Assembly: GCA_021383565.1 (NCBI GenBank) | Contig: CP079699.1 | Location: 1,364,001-1,428,000 of the forward strand | Direction: 5' to 3' | From: Levilactobacillus brevis | Lineage (GTDB): Bacteria > Bacillota > Bacilli > Lactobacillales > Lactobacillaceae | DNA length: 64,000 nt | In this document: piece by piece, positions 1 to 7,952 of the stretch | Layout of the letters: every line of letters starts with the position of its first letter | How positions within the stretch are numbered: position 1 is the stretch's first letter | The notes under the pieces: generated by a model | What the model saw: the letters and a program-made list of their open reading frames with translations, nothing else | The model's database searches: none | What the model was told of the DNA's origin: nothing | Made by a program: the position numbers and the translations under genes

Positions 1-477
1 GCCAACAATCACGTTGTTTCCAATCGTCACGCCAGGCACAATCACCGCGTCGCCGCCGATCCAGCAGTTATTGCCGATCTTAACCGGTGCGCCGTTCCCC
101 AGCCACGAGGTCCGTGCGGCGATATTAAAGGGATGGCCGGCCGTATAGATCTGAACCCGCGGCGCCAAGAGCACATTGTCACCAATCGTAATTTCATTGG
201 TGTCCAACAGGATACAGTCGAAGTTTGCGAAGAAATTATCACCCACGTGAATGTTGTAACCGTAGTCACAGACGAACCGCGGCCGAATTTCAACGTTCTT
301 ACCCACCGTACCAAATAGCTTCTGGACCACGGCTGTCACCCGGTCCTTCTCGCGGAAGGGAATGTGATCCAATGATTCATAGAGGTCGCGCGCGGCAAAC
401 CGGTCGTGCACTAACTTTTCGTCATTTACATCGTAGAGTTCTTGGTCCATCATCTTTTGAAATTCACTTTTCGCCAT
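1..477 (-). CDS. sugar O-acetyltransferase (maltose/galactoside acetyltransferase type), partial
   Basis: Only the N-terminal 159 codons are present; the gene runs off the left edge of the window. The product begins MAKSEFQKMMDQELYDVNDE, the usual maltose acetyltransferase N-terminal helix region, followed by hexapeptide-repeat (left-handed beta-helix) sequence with the motifs NIHVGDNFFANFDCILLD, APRVQIYTAGHPF and GNNCWIGGDAVIVPGVTIG. The family transfers an acetyl group from acetyl-CoA to a sugar hydroxyl in the cytoplasm. The catalytic histidine is expected in the TAGHP segment, which is present. The ATG at 477-475 is preceded by AAGGA about 14 bases upstream. The in vivo substrate cannot be read from the sequence. 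Confidence 0.9.
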   Translation of the reverse strand, partial: MAKSEFQKMMDQELYDVNDEKLVHDRFAARDLYESLDHIPFREKDRVTAVVQKLFGTVGKNVEIRPRFVCDYGYNIHVGDNFFANFDCILLDTNEITIGDNVLLAPRVQIYTAGHPFNIAARTSWLGNGAPVKIGNNCWIGGDAVIVPGVTIGNNVIVG

Positions 478-599
478 TTTGTCGTCAATCCTTCACCATA
501 ATTTATGAGGATAATGGTAGCACACGATGTAAGCGATTACAACATATTTATCTGTTTTCTAGCAATATTTTACGATTCATCCGGATAAATAAAACGTGC

Positions 600-635
600 C
601 AAAAAGCGGCGCCACCAGCAATTGGTGACGCCGCT
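600..635 (-). terminator. intrinsic terminator, minus strand
   Basis: A 13-bp near-perfect stem (605-617 with 623-635, loop 5 nt) is followed on the minus strand by a run of five T. It lies about 360 bases downstream of the recQ stop, so it may end either recQ readthrough or a separate RNA in the gap. Confidence 0.75.
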
Positions 636-930
636 AAATTTATTTGGTTATTTGATCTCCAGCCCCGATAGACGCTAGACCGCAGTTTCTTAAAGGCCGA
701 CGCTGCTTTCCGTTCGACAGCTCACCGGATCAATTATGTCAATTGACCCCAGCAGACCGATAACCTTTTTGTTATGATCTGCCATTTCACCCCCGTTTCC
801 GGTTACCACTAAATCATTGATTCTTTAGATGGTTAGCAGAATGGGGAAAATGAGTGGTCAATCATTAACATGACCAGTCGCTCAGCTGTATCGGTCCGGC
901 TAATTCACCATTTAAGCCCATCACGACGGT
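636..930 (-). ncRNA. structured intergenic region, candidate small RNA between recQ and the acetyltransferase gene
   Basis: No believable ORF lies in the 515 bases between recQ and the acetyltransferase. On the minus strand the stretch holds successive hairpins: a GCAGA..TCTGC stem enclosing ATAAC/GTTAT (about 754-784), a GGTCAATT/AATTGATCC hairpin (about 728-750), and a CTG/CAG hairpin near 700-723. An intrinsic terminator follows at 600-635. A TTGACC box is seen near 875 but has no good -10 partner. In some lactobacilli 6S RNA lies beside a recQ gene, but the multi-hairpin fold here does not give the single rod with a central bubble, so a 6S assignment is not made. RNA status is inference. 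Confidence 0.3.
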
Positions 931-993
931 GGTCCCACTGAAGAATAGCCACCATTCGTCAAGCCAACTAACATACTAGAATGTCCCTAGCGA

Positions 994-2778
994 CTAATCA
1001 GCGACTGCCGCCTGATCGTCACGAATGATGGCCATGAAGGCTTCACCGTACTTCGCCAGCTTACTCTGGCCGACCCCCTTGACTTCCAGGAACGCGGCCG
1101 CACTTTGGGGTAGTACGTCACACATGTCGTGGAGCGACCTGTCGGAGAAGATGACGAATGGTGGCACGTGTTGCTCCTCGGCCAGCTGTCGGCGTAGCTC
1201 GCGTAGTTTGCCAAAGAGCGCGTCGTCCACTGGGGCCAACCGCTTGGCCTGCCGTGCCATCTTCCGAAAGACCTGTTGTTCCCCCTTCAAGACGGCGGCC
1301 CCCTGCTGGGTAATCGACAACGTCGGGTACTGACCGCCCACGCTCTGCAGATAACCGGCCGCCGTCAGGAAATCAATCAGTTCGCCGACGCTCTTCTGCC
1401 GCTGACCGTTCAACAGGCCATAGGTGGACAAGGTCTCTAGGTGATTGTCGCGAATCCGTTGATTATGTGCGCCCGTTAAAACCTGGGCCACGACACCCTT
1501 GCCGAAGCGCGATCGGAGTCGAACCACGCACGACAGAACCTTTTGCGCCGTTACGGTAATGTCCTGGGCCTCGCGATCGTCACGGCAATTGCTGCACCGA
1601 CCACACGGCGCCGAATCCTCACCAAAGTAGGCCAAAATAAACTGTTGCAGGCAGCCCTGCGTATTGGCGTACTGGCTCATCACCTGAAGCTTCTGGTACT
1701 CGCGCTGTTTATTGGCCTCGTCACGTTCCGACTGGTCAATGAAGAAATGTTGAATCTGCAGGTCTTGGGCCCGGTAGAGCAGAATGGCTTCACTGGGGAG
1801 ACCGTCTCGACCGGCCCGCCCCGCTTCCTGGTAGTAGGCTTCTAGCGTCCCCGGAACCTGCGCGTGAATGACGAACCGGACATTACTCTTATCGATCCCC
1901 ATCCCAAAGGCGTTGGTCGCGACCATCACCTGAATTCGGTCATACAGAAAGTCTTCTTGATTCTGACGGCGTTCATCATCACTCAATCCCGCGTGATAGG
2001 CGGCCGCCTGGACGTGGTGCCGGGTCAATAAGGTTGTGAGGCGCATGACCTCCTTCCGTGTGCTGGCGTAAATGATCCCCGTTTCCCCTTGATTGACTTT
2101 CAGATAATCGAGGATAAAGCGGTCGGTATCCTGGTCCTTGACCACCGTTAAGTCGAGATTGTCCCGGGCAAACCCGGTGTTCACCTCGTTTTGTGGGTCG
2201 ATCTGCAACTGCTGACAGATGTCGGCGGCCACCTGCGTCGTCGCCGTGGCCGTCAGCGCCAGAACTTGGGGCTGCGTCGGTAATTGCTCAATCGCCGTAC
2301 TCAACGCCAGATAACTCGGGCGAAAGTCGTGTCCCCATTGGGAAATACAGTGGGCTTCGTCGACCGCTAATAAGTCAATCGGCAGCTGACCCAGTGCCTG
2401 GAGAAAGGCTGCCGAATCCAGCCGTTCGGGCGCCACGTACAGTAATTTATACGCCCCGTTATGCAGACCAGCTAGGCGTTCCTGGATGTCCGGCCAGTCC
2501 AACGAGCTATTAATAAACGTTGCGGGGATGCCGCTATCGTTGAGCGCATCCACCTGATCCTTCATCAGAGAAATCAGCGGTGAGACCACGACGGTAATGC
2601 CGTCAAACATTAAGGCGGGAATCTGATAACACAGAGACTTCCCTCCACCCGTTGGCATGATGGCCAGACTGTTCTCCCCCGCCATCACGTGTTCAATGAC
2701 GGCGCGCTGACCCGGACGAAACTCATCGTAGCCAAACGTTGTTTTTAAAATTTTCTGTGCTGCCGTTAAATCCATCAC
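994..2778 (-). CDS. recQ: ATP-dependent DNA helicase RecQ
   Basis: 594 residues, the size of a full RecQ. It unwinds DNA 3'-5' in recombination and fork repair in the cytoplasm. Visible motifs in order: Walker A MPTGGGKSLCYQIP near residue 41, the DEAH box with the RecQ-specific VDEAHCISQWGHDFRP near 140, motif VI QEAGRAGRDGLPSEA, the zinc-binding cysteine cluster (CLQQF..CGRCSNC) and a C-terminal HRDC-type segment ending about 20 residues before the stop. The ATG at 2778 has AAAAAGGAG upstream. It is transcribed away from the divergent ohrR-type gene. Lactobacilli often carry two recQ paralogues; which one this is cannot be told. Confidence 0.95.
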   Translation of the reverse strand: MMDLTAAQKILKTTFGYDEFRPGQRAVIEHVMAGENSLAIMPTGGGKSLCYQIPALMFDGITVVVSPLISLMKDQVDALNDSGIPATFINSSLDWPDIQERLAGLHNGAYKLLYVAPERLDSAAFLQALGQLPIDLLAVDEAHCISQWGHDFRPSYLALSTAIEQLPTQPQVLALTATATTQVAADICQQLQIDPQNEVNTGFARDNLDLTVVKDQDTDRFILDYLKVNQGETGIIYASTRKEVMRLTTLLTRHHVQAAAYHAGLSDDERRQNQEDFLYDRIQVMVATNAFGMGIDKSNVRFVIHAQVPGTLEAYYQEAGRAGRDGLPSEAILLYRAQDLQIQHFFIDQSERDEANKQREYQKLQVMSQYANTQGCLQQFILAYFGEDSAPCGRCSNCRDDREAQDITVTAQKVLSCVVRLRSRFGKGVVAQVLTGAHNQRIRDNHLETLSTYGLLNGQRQKSVGELIDFLTAAGYLQSVGGQYPTLSITQQGAAVLKGEQQVFRKMARQAKRLAPVDDALFGKLRELRRQLAEEQHVPPFVIFSDRSLHDMCDVLPQSAAAFLEVKGVGQSKLAKYGEAFMAIIRDDQAAVAD

Positions 2779-2882
2779 TGTTTACTCCTTTTTCTCAATG
2801 TGTCCATTCTACTGGCAAACTCTAGTGGATACAACCGAACGGCATGGCGAACAAGCTTTTTTCACAAAATACCCTGAAATAG

Positions 2883-2911
2883 TTGACAGCTCGCACATAT
2901 TAGATTATAGT
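2883..2911 (+). promoter_or_regulatory. sigma-A promoter of the ohrR-type gene
   Basis: TTGACA (2883-2888), exactly 17 bases, then TATAGT (2906-2911): a near-consensus vegetative promoter 40 bases upstream of the start codon. Confidence 0.8.
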
Positions 2912-2938
2912 AAATTAAATCGTACGCAATTGAAATTG
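2909..2938 (+). promoter_or_regulatory. possible OhrR-type operator overlapping the -10 and start site
   Basis: An A/T-rich imperfect inverted sequence centred on CGTACG (AATTAAATCGTACGCAATTG) lies directly after the -10 box. It resembles the AATTAAATTGTA half-sites bound by Bacillus OhrR. Its position would allow autorepression of the gene downstream. This is inferred from resemblance only. Confidence 0.4.
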
Positions 2939-2950
2939 GAGGAACCAATC

Positions 2951-3391
2951 ATGAAAGATTCAGACATGACGCTGGCGAACCAACTTTGCTTTTCGATGTA
3001 CCACGCAAGCCGTCTTTTTATCAAGTTTTACCAGCAGGCCTTACAACCGTTTGGCCTGACCTATCCGCAATACTTGGTTCTTTTGACGCTGTGGGAAGAG
3101 GATCGCCAGCCCCTCCATGCACTTGGTGAGCAGCTGGACTTTGGGAGTAACACCCTGACCCCATTACTGAAAAGAATGGAGAATAAAGGGTGGATTACCC
3201 GGGAGTTAGCAAGCTCCGATCACCGGCAGTTAATTATCCAACTAACCGAAACCGGGAGAACGAGTAAAACTGAGATTTTTAAGTCGATTCGCGTCTGCGT
3301 TCGCCAGCAAGATATTGACCCCGCGGATTACCAGGGCATGCTCGCTCAGAATCACGCGTTAATTGCCACTTTGGAAAAAATGCTGAACTAG
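2951..3391 (+). CDS. ohrR: MarR-family organic-peroxide sensor, OhrR type
   Basis: 146 residues. The winged-helix segment (LTYPQYLVLLTLWEE, NTLTPLLKRMENKGWITRE) is typical of OhrR. A single N-terminal cysteine, Cys13 in QLCFSMYHASR, matches the peroxidatic cysteine of one-Cys OhrR. Tyr27 and Tyr38 fall at Cys+14 and Cys+25, as do the tyrosines that contact the reactive cysteine in Bacillus OhrR. In that family, oxidation of the cysteine releases DNA. The frame is open upstream to 2798, but the ATG at 2951 is chosen because TTGGAGGA lies eight bases before it and the promoter at 2883-2911 lies inside the longer frame. No ohr gene is adjacent; the neighbour 72 bases downstream is a disulfide-reductase-like flavoprotein, the likely co-regulated target. 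Confidence 0.85.
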   Translation: MKDSDMTLANQLCFSMYHASRLFIKFYQQALQPFGLTYPQYLVLLTLWEEDRQPLHALGEQLDFGSNTLTPLLKRMENKGWITRELASSDHRQLIIQLTETGRTSKTEIFKSIRVCVRQQDIDPADYQGMLAQNHALIATLEKMLN

Positions 3392-3463
3392 CATTTTTAG
3401 TTTGATAGATTAGTCGCACACGACCGTTTTTATTGGTCTCACAAGAAAGAGGTATTTTATTTA

Positions 3464-4846
3464 ATGATTCAATATGATGTCGCATTTATCGGTAGTGGCC
3501 ACGCCACTTGGCACGCCGCAGTCGCTCTTCGTCAAGCCGGCAAGTCGGTGGTCCTGATTGAAAAGGATCTCGTCGCCGGCACTTGCACCAACTATGGCTG
3601 TGATGCCAAAATTTTACTGGATGGCCCTTCCGAACTAATCGCCCAACTGAAGCAGTACCGTGGCGTTGGCGTTGACCAGACCCCCGCCTTTAACTGGGAA
3701 GACTTTATGGCCTACAAGCACCAAGTCATCGATGCCCTGCCCACTAAAATGACGGCGCTCTTCGATCAACTGGGCATCGACATCATTCACGGTACCGGGA
3801 TTCTGATGGGGAACCACATGATCCAGGTCGGCAAGCAAAAGATTTTGGCCGACAACATCGTCTTGGGAACCGGCCAGCATGCGACCAAACCGGAGATCCC
3901 CGGCAAGGAATTTCTCCATGACAGCCGTGAGTTCTTGAACCTGGAACACCTCCCGGCCGACATGACCATTATCGGCGCCGGCGTGATTGCCTTGGAATTT
4001 GCCGCGCTGGTTCTTCAACTCGGGACGCACGTGACGATTCTGGCCCATGGTAGTCGCGCAGCCAAGGGCTTTGCCCCCCGCTACGTGACCAAATTACTGG
4101 TTCAATTACAGGCCGCTGGCGCCGACATCCGGTTCAACGAGCCAGTCACCTCGGTGGTTAGCACGGATGCTGGCTACGACGTGACCACCGAAAGTGGCCT
4201 AGTCGTGTCGACCGATTACGTTCTCGCCGCCACTGGTCGCCAACCCAACATCAACCTGCTTGGTCTGGAAAACGCCGGCATTCACTCCAGCAAGCGGGGC
4301 ATCGTCGTGGACGATCATCTGCGTGCTAACGGCGACAACATCTATGCCAGCGGCGATGTCCTCGACAAGTCCGTAGCAAAGTTAACCCCCACAGCAACTT
4401 TTGAATCAAATTATATCGCCGGTCAAATTTTAGGTGAAACCGCACCAATCAGTTATCCCGCCATCCCCAGCGTGCTCTTCTCCCTGCCCCGGATTGCCCG
4501 GGTCGGTCTCAGCGCCGCCGAAGCTGCCGGAAATACCGACTACCACATCGTTCACTTACCTTATGGGAAGCTATTCAACTTCGAATACAAGAACGAAAAC
4601 GATGCCGAGATGACGGTCGTCTTAGATGCGACGAATCACTTGGTCGGAGCCGACATCTATGGGATGGACGCGCCAGACCTCGTGAACGTTTTGGTACTGG
4701 TGATCGACCAGCGCCTGACCGCGGCGGAATTGTCGAAAATGATTTTCGCCTTTCCCACCCCGGTACAGGGCATTATCGACGCGCTCCTACCAGCCCTGAC
4801 TCCGGCTACACCAGACTCAGCCGTAAAGATGCGCCTAGACGCTTAG
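3464..4846 (+). CDS. FAD-dependent pyridine nucleotide-disulfide oxidoreductase (dihydrolipoyl dehydrogenase/glutathione reductase superfamily)
   Basis: 460 residues. An N-terminal FAD-binding GxGxxG-like motif (FIGSGHATWHAAV), the redox-active CX4C pair in AGTCTNYGCDAK (about residues 45-50), a second Rossmann motif for NAD(P)H (IIGAGVIALEFAALVLQLG, about 168) and the ASGDVLD flavin motif near 305 define the superfamily. The C-terminal HPTxxE motif that supplies the catalytic His-Glu pair of dihydrolipoyl dehydrogenase and glutathione reductase reads FPTPVQ here, so both residues are missing. Substrate is therefore uncertain: a low-molecular-weight disulfide or another acceptor. It follows the peroxide sensor gene in the same direction and is closed by a terminator at 4902-4931, which suggests an oxidative-stress role (inference). 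Confidence 0.8.
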   Translation: MIQYDVAFIGSGHATWHAAVALRQAGKSVVLIEKDLVAGTCTNYGCDAKILLDGPSELIAQLKQYRGVGVDQTPAFNWEDFMAYKHQVIDALPTKMTALFDQLGIDIIHGTGILMGNHMIQVGKQKILADNIVLGTGQHATKPEIPGKEFLHDSREFLNLEHLPADMTIIGAGVIALEFAALVLQLGTHVTILAHGSRAAKGFAPRYVTKLLVQLQAAGADIRFNEPVTSVVSTDAGYDVTTESGLVVSTDYVLAATGRQPNINLLGLENAGIHSSKRGIVVDDHLRANGDNIYASGDVLDKSVAKLTPTATFESNYIAGQILGETAPISYPAIPSVLFSLPRIARVGLSAAEAAGNTDYHIVHLPYGKLFNFEYKNENDAEMTVVLDATNHLVGADIYGMDAPDLVNVLVLVIDQRLTAAELSKMIFAFPTPVQGIIDALLPALTPATPDSAVKMRLDA

Positions 4847-4901
4847 ACAGGTCGTCTTCTCTCTAGGGACGTTATCCCCACAATTCAACAGTCTTCATAA
4901 G

Positions 4902-4931
4902 AAAAGTCGAGAGTCCGCTTTCGACTTTTTC
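4902..4931 (+). terminator. intrinsic terminator of the ohrR-oxidoreductase unit
   Basis: A 12-bp stem (AAAAGTCGAGAG with CTTTCGACTTTT, loop TCCG) runs into a T-rich tract ending at 4931, one base before the first ATG of the next frame. Confidence 0.85.
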
Positions 4932-4932
4932 T

Positions 4933-5799
4933 ATGTTCTTGACCAAGTTAAGCCACCTGCGCTACCAAGCGGCCCTACACCGTTTGGCCCCGAAAACATG
5001 GGATACTGAACTTAAACAGGTGTTTCACAATTGGGGGGTGTGGCGCATGGCCTGGCAACGAAAATTCTATAACGGGATAATTATTCTCTTGGCGTTAGCG
5101 GCGATTGGCTTGACCATTCTCGACTTCTCCAGCGTGCTCAACCTGACGTCACGGCCGTGGTCGTGGCTAGATGATAGTATTCTCGCCGTGTTTACCGTGG
5201 ACTACGTGGTTCGGTTCTGGCGGGCACCACGGAAATGGGTCTTCTTCTGCCACAACCTCTGCGACCTCATCGCCATCCTTCCGCTGACCAGTCTCTTTAG
5301 TTTCTTCCGGTTGGCACGCCTGACGCGACTGCTCCAACTCACCAAACTCTTTCGTCTGGTTCGACTGGCGGGATTCATCGGTCGTTTGCGTAAGCCTCTG
5401 CGCACCTTTCTGCGGACTAACGGCTTCATTTACCTGGTCTGGGCCAGTCTCGCCATCCTCATCTTGGCGGCGACCCTCTATGCTTACGCCGAACACGTCT
5501 CGTGGAGCGAGGCCCTCTGGTGGGCGATCGCCACGGCCTCGACCGTGGGTTACGGCGATGTCGCACCGCAGACCACGATTGGTAAATGGGCAGCGACCCT
5601 GCTAATGATTGTCGGCATCGGCTTTATCGGTGCCCTGACCAGCACCATCACCACCTACTTCGCCCACCGCGGGGAAACCAACCAGTATCAGCAATTACGC
5701 GACCAACTGACGACCATTGAGAAACAGAACGCGGAGCTCCACCGGTTACTCTCCCAACAGTCGCCTCCACAAGACGACCCGAAGTCCCCACACGACTAA
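4933..5799 (+). CDS. voltage-gated-type potassium channel (ion transporter family)
   Basis: 288 residues from the first ATG. Hydrophobic segments S1-S3 ([56 protein letters not shown]) precede a classic S4 with basic residues every third position ([20 protein letters not shown]). After S5 comes the pore helix with the K+ selectivity filter TVGYGD (about residues 203-208), S6, and a short C-terminal coiled-coil-like stretch ([20 protein letters not shown]). The protein would conduct K+ across the membrane. The first ATG touches the preceding terminator and lacks a ribosome site; the in-frame ATG at 5047, with GGGGGG upstream, may be the real start and would remove 38 soluble residues. Confidence 0.85.
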   Translation: MFLTKLSHLRYQAALHRLAPKTWDTELKQVFHNWGVWRMAWQRKFYNGIIILLALAAIGLTILDFSSVLNLTSRPWSWLDDSILAVFTVDYVVRFWRAPRKWVFFCHNLCDLIAILPLTSLFSFFRLARLTRLLQLTKLFRLVRLAGFIGRLRKPLRTFLRTNGFIYLVWASLAILILAATLYAYAEHVSWSEALWWAIATASTVGYGDVAPQTTIGKWAATLLMIVGIGFIGALTSTITTYFAHRGETNQYQQLRDQLTTIEKQNAELHRLLSQQSPPQDDPKSPHD

Positions 5800-5830
5800 T
5801 CAACCACTTCAACGCACCCACTTTCAATGC

Positions 5831-5850
5831 TATAATGTGGGAAAAAGGAG
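5831..5850 (+). promoter_or_regulatory. -10 box and ribosome site of pepD
   Basis: A consensus TATAAT (5831-5836) and AAAAAGGAG (5842-5850) lie just before the ATG at 5861. The -35 region (TTCAAC at 5808, 17 bases up) is weak. The signals mark the dipeptidase start well inside a longer open frame. Confidence 0.55.
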
Positions 5851-5860
5851 TGCTGTATTC

Positions 5861-7264
5861 ATGACGAAGAGAATTAAAGGTTCATGTACCACCATTTTAG
5901 TAGGAAAAAAGGCGTCCTTAGACGGTTCCACCATCATTTCACGAAACGATGATGGCCACGAGGCCTTAGATCCAGAACGGTTTGTCGTGGTTAACCCCGA
6001 CGACCAGCCCCGCGATTACCAAGCGGTTATCAGCGGTGTTAAGATCAGCTTGCCTGACAATCCCTTACGCTACACGTCCATTCCCAACTCCATTTTGACC
6101 AATGGAATCTGGCCCGCTGCCGGGATTAACAGTGAAAATGTGGCAATGTCCGCGACGGAAACCATCACCACGAATTCCCGTGTTCTGGGTATCGATCCGT
6201 ACGTTGCCGGCGGAATTGGCGAAGAAGACCTCGTCACTTTGGTTCTGCCATACATTCACAGTGCCCGCGATGGGGTTAAGCGTTTGGGCAGTCTGCTCGA
6301 AGAATTCGGGACTTATGAACCAAACGGGATCGCCTTCTCCGACAACAACGAAATCTGGTGGTTAGAAACCATTGGTGGCCACCACTGGGCAGCCAAGCGG
6401 ATTCCGGACGACGCCTATGTAGTTGCGCCCAACCGCATGAACATTGACGACTTTGATTTCAGCGCCGAAGACACCCTGTCCTCTGACGACTTAGAAGACC
6501 TGATCGCCAAGTACAACTTGAACCCCGACTTCGACCACGTGAACTTGCGGCACATCTTCGGTAGTGCCACGATCAAGGACACGGTCTACAATAACCCGCG
6601 GGCCTGGTTCGGTCAGAAGTACTTCAATCCTGAAATTGAACACGATCCCCAAGACCAAGACCTGCCTTTCATCTGCCACGCCAACCGGAAAATTTCCATT
6701 GATGACGTGAAGTTCGTGCTGAGCTCCCACTACGAAAACACGAAGTACGACGTCTACGGTCACGGCTCCGAAGATGACAAGACCCTCTTCCGGCCAATCG
6801 GTATCAACCGGAATCACGACGTCCACATCTTACAAATCAGAAACAACGTGCCCGACAGCATCGCCGGGATTCACTGGTTAGCCTTTGGCGCCAACACGTT
6901 CAACACGGTCGTACCGTTCTACGCCAACGTTAACGATACGCCGGCTGCTTACAAAGATGCCGATGGTACGTTTAACATGAACCACATGTACTGGTTGAGT
7001 TGTACCACTGCTTTATTGGGTGACACGGACTACAGCCTGTACGAAGACTTCCGAAACACTTTCGCCTTGGAAGCCATGTCCGCTTACCGTCAGATTCAAC
7101 ACGAGACGGATGCCGCTATTGTCGATGGTGCCAACACGGATATTTTGAAGGAAGCCAACGAAAAGCTGTCTGACGAATCCTTCAAACGGCAAACCAAGTT
7201 ACTCGGTGACATGGTGACGTTTGGTTCCGAACACATGAAGTTACGGTACAATTTGAACGACTAA
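5861..7264 (+). CDS. pepD: C69-family dipeptidase (PepD type)
   Basis: 467 residues, start [21 protein letters not shown]69 peptidases are Ntn hydrolases that free a nucleophilic N-terminal cysteine; here that is Cys9 in [20 protein letters not shown], so only eight residues would need to be removed. Further family sequence follows: [28 protein letters not shown], the [14 protein letters not shown] block and [13 protein letters not shown]. It cleaves dipeptides in the cytoplasm, the last steps of peptide use fed by Opp. The frame is open upstream to 5717, but the TATAAT/ribosome site pair places the start at 5861. Single-gene unit closed by the terminator at 7274-7312. Confidence 0.92.
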   Translation: MTKRIKGSCTTILVGKKASLDGSTIISRNDDGHEALDPERFVVVNPDDQPRDYQAVISGVKISLPDNPLRYTSIPNSILTNGIWPAAGINSENVAMSATETITTNSRVLGIDPYVAGGIGEEDLVTLVLPYIHSARDGVKRLGSLLEEFGTYEPNGIAFSDNNEIWWLETIGGHHWAAKRIPDDAYVVAPNRMNIDDFDFSAEDTLSSDDLEDLIAKYNLNPDFDHVNLRHIFGSATIKDTVYNNPRAWFGQKYFNPEIEHDPQDQDLPFICHANRKISIDDVKFVLSSHYENTKYDVYGHGSEDDKTLFRPIGINRNHDVHILQIRNNVPDSIAGIHWLAFGANTFNTVVPFYANVNDTPAAYKDADGTFNMNHMYWLSCTTALLGDTDYSLYEDFRNTFALEAMSAYRQIQHETDAAIVDGANTDILKEANEKLSDESFKRQTKLLGDMVTFGSEHMKLRYNLND

Positions 7265-7273
7265 TTTTAATCG

Positions 7274-7312
7274 CAGGTTACCGGTTGAACGACTGGCAAC
7301 CTGTTTTCTTTT
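7274..7312 (+). terminator. intrinsic terminator of pepD
   Basis: Stem CAGGTTACCGGT (7274-7285) with ACTGGCAACCTG (7292-7303), then TTTTCTTTT. Confidence 0.85.
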
Positions 7313-7317
7313 GCTAA

Positions 7318-7907
7318 CTAAAGGTTGAAAGCTAGAAAACAGCTAGAATCCGTAGTATGACAAAGGTACCAGCCACTATAATATGTTAGTCGCGTACTGG
7401 CCGCCTTGCCGTTCGCCAAATTTGGTCTGGATCGCGGTGGGAAGGACGGGCCAAGCCAAAGAACGGTCTTGTCCCTCGCTTTGAGCCGTCAGCCGCGTCT
7501 CAAAGACGCCATTTTCCAAGCAAAACACTTGGAAAATCCCACGGCTGAGACCAAATTTGACTCACTCACGGCTACCTGAGGGGTATTCAATTAAGCTACA
7601 TTGCCACTCCAGCGGTGTCACCACGCGTTCAACGGTTTTCATCCAGCGTAACTGGAGGCAGCCAGAGATGGAGGTAGCCGTGATAGCGGTGTTAGCTGTG
7701 CATCAGCTTACACCGCGGGACGTGTTTGGAGACTGGCGAATTTTGCCAGGCTCCAAACCGAGCCGGAGGACCGCTTCCCGGGCCGCAGGCGGTCCCCACA
7801 GCGCCGGAATCTCTGGCAGCCGCAGGTGGTGTTAATGGCTTGTTTAATGGCGATAAGCCTTGCCAGCTGGGGCTGGAATGTGTTCGCAAACTCTCAACCT
7901 TTAGTTG
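7318..7907 (+). repeat. large structured intergenic element, family 1, copy A
   Basis: Conserved core about 7401-7830 (plus orientation) with homologues at 41349-41791 (minus), 57193-57655 (plus) and a deleted remnant at 51629-51760. Outer flanks form imperfect inverted ends (ACTAAAGGTTGAAAG near 7318; CTCAACCTTTAGT near 7895). Predicted helices: P1 7417-7427/7549-7559 (11 bp); P2 7448-7455/7468-7475; P3 7479-7485/7499-7505; P4 7511-7520/7528-7537 (10 bp perfect); long-range P5 7566-7576/7673-7683 (11 bp perfect); then an AGCTG hairpin, a GTTTGGAG..CTCCAAAC double hairpin and a GGACCGC/GCGGTCC hairpin. Open frames here are short, differ between copies and are read as chance. Fold-preserving changes between copies suggest an RNA gene or a folded mobile DNA element. 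Confidence 0.8.
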
Positions 7908-7914
7908 CTAATCC

Positions 7915-7950
7915 AAAAGGGCCCTGGAAGAAAACTTCCGGGTCCCTTTT
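7915..7950. terminator. bidirectional terminator between element A and the 7953-9029 gene
   Basis: A 16-bp stem (7915-7930 with 7935-7950, loop AAAA) begins with AAAA and ends with TTTT, so it can stop transcription from both sides. Confidence 0.85.
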
Positions 7951-7952
7951 CG

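Noticed and set aside
225-671. 148-codon plus-strand frame over the acetyltransferase 5' region
   Set aside because: It is antisense to a well-supported gene, and its continuation covers the terminator at 600-635.
7557-7911. Open frames of 60-92 codons inside structured element A, and similar ones in copies B and C
   Set aside because: They differ between copies, shift frame, lack ribosome sites, and the covarying stems explain the conservation better than coding.
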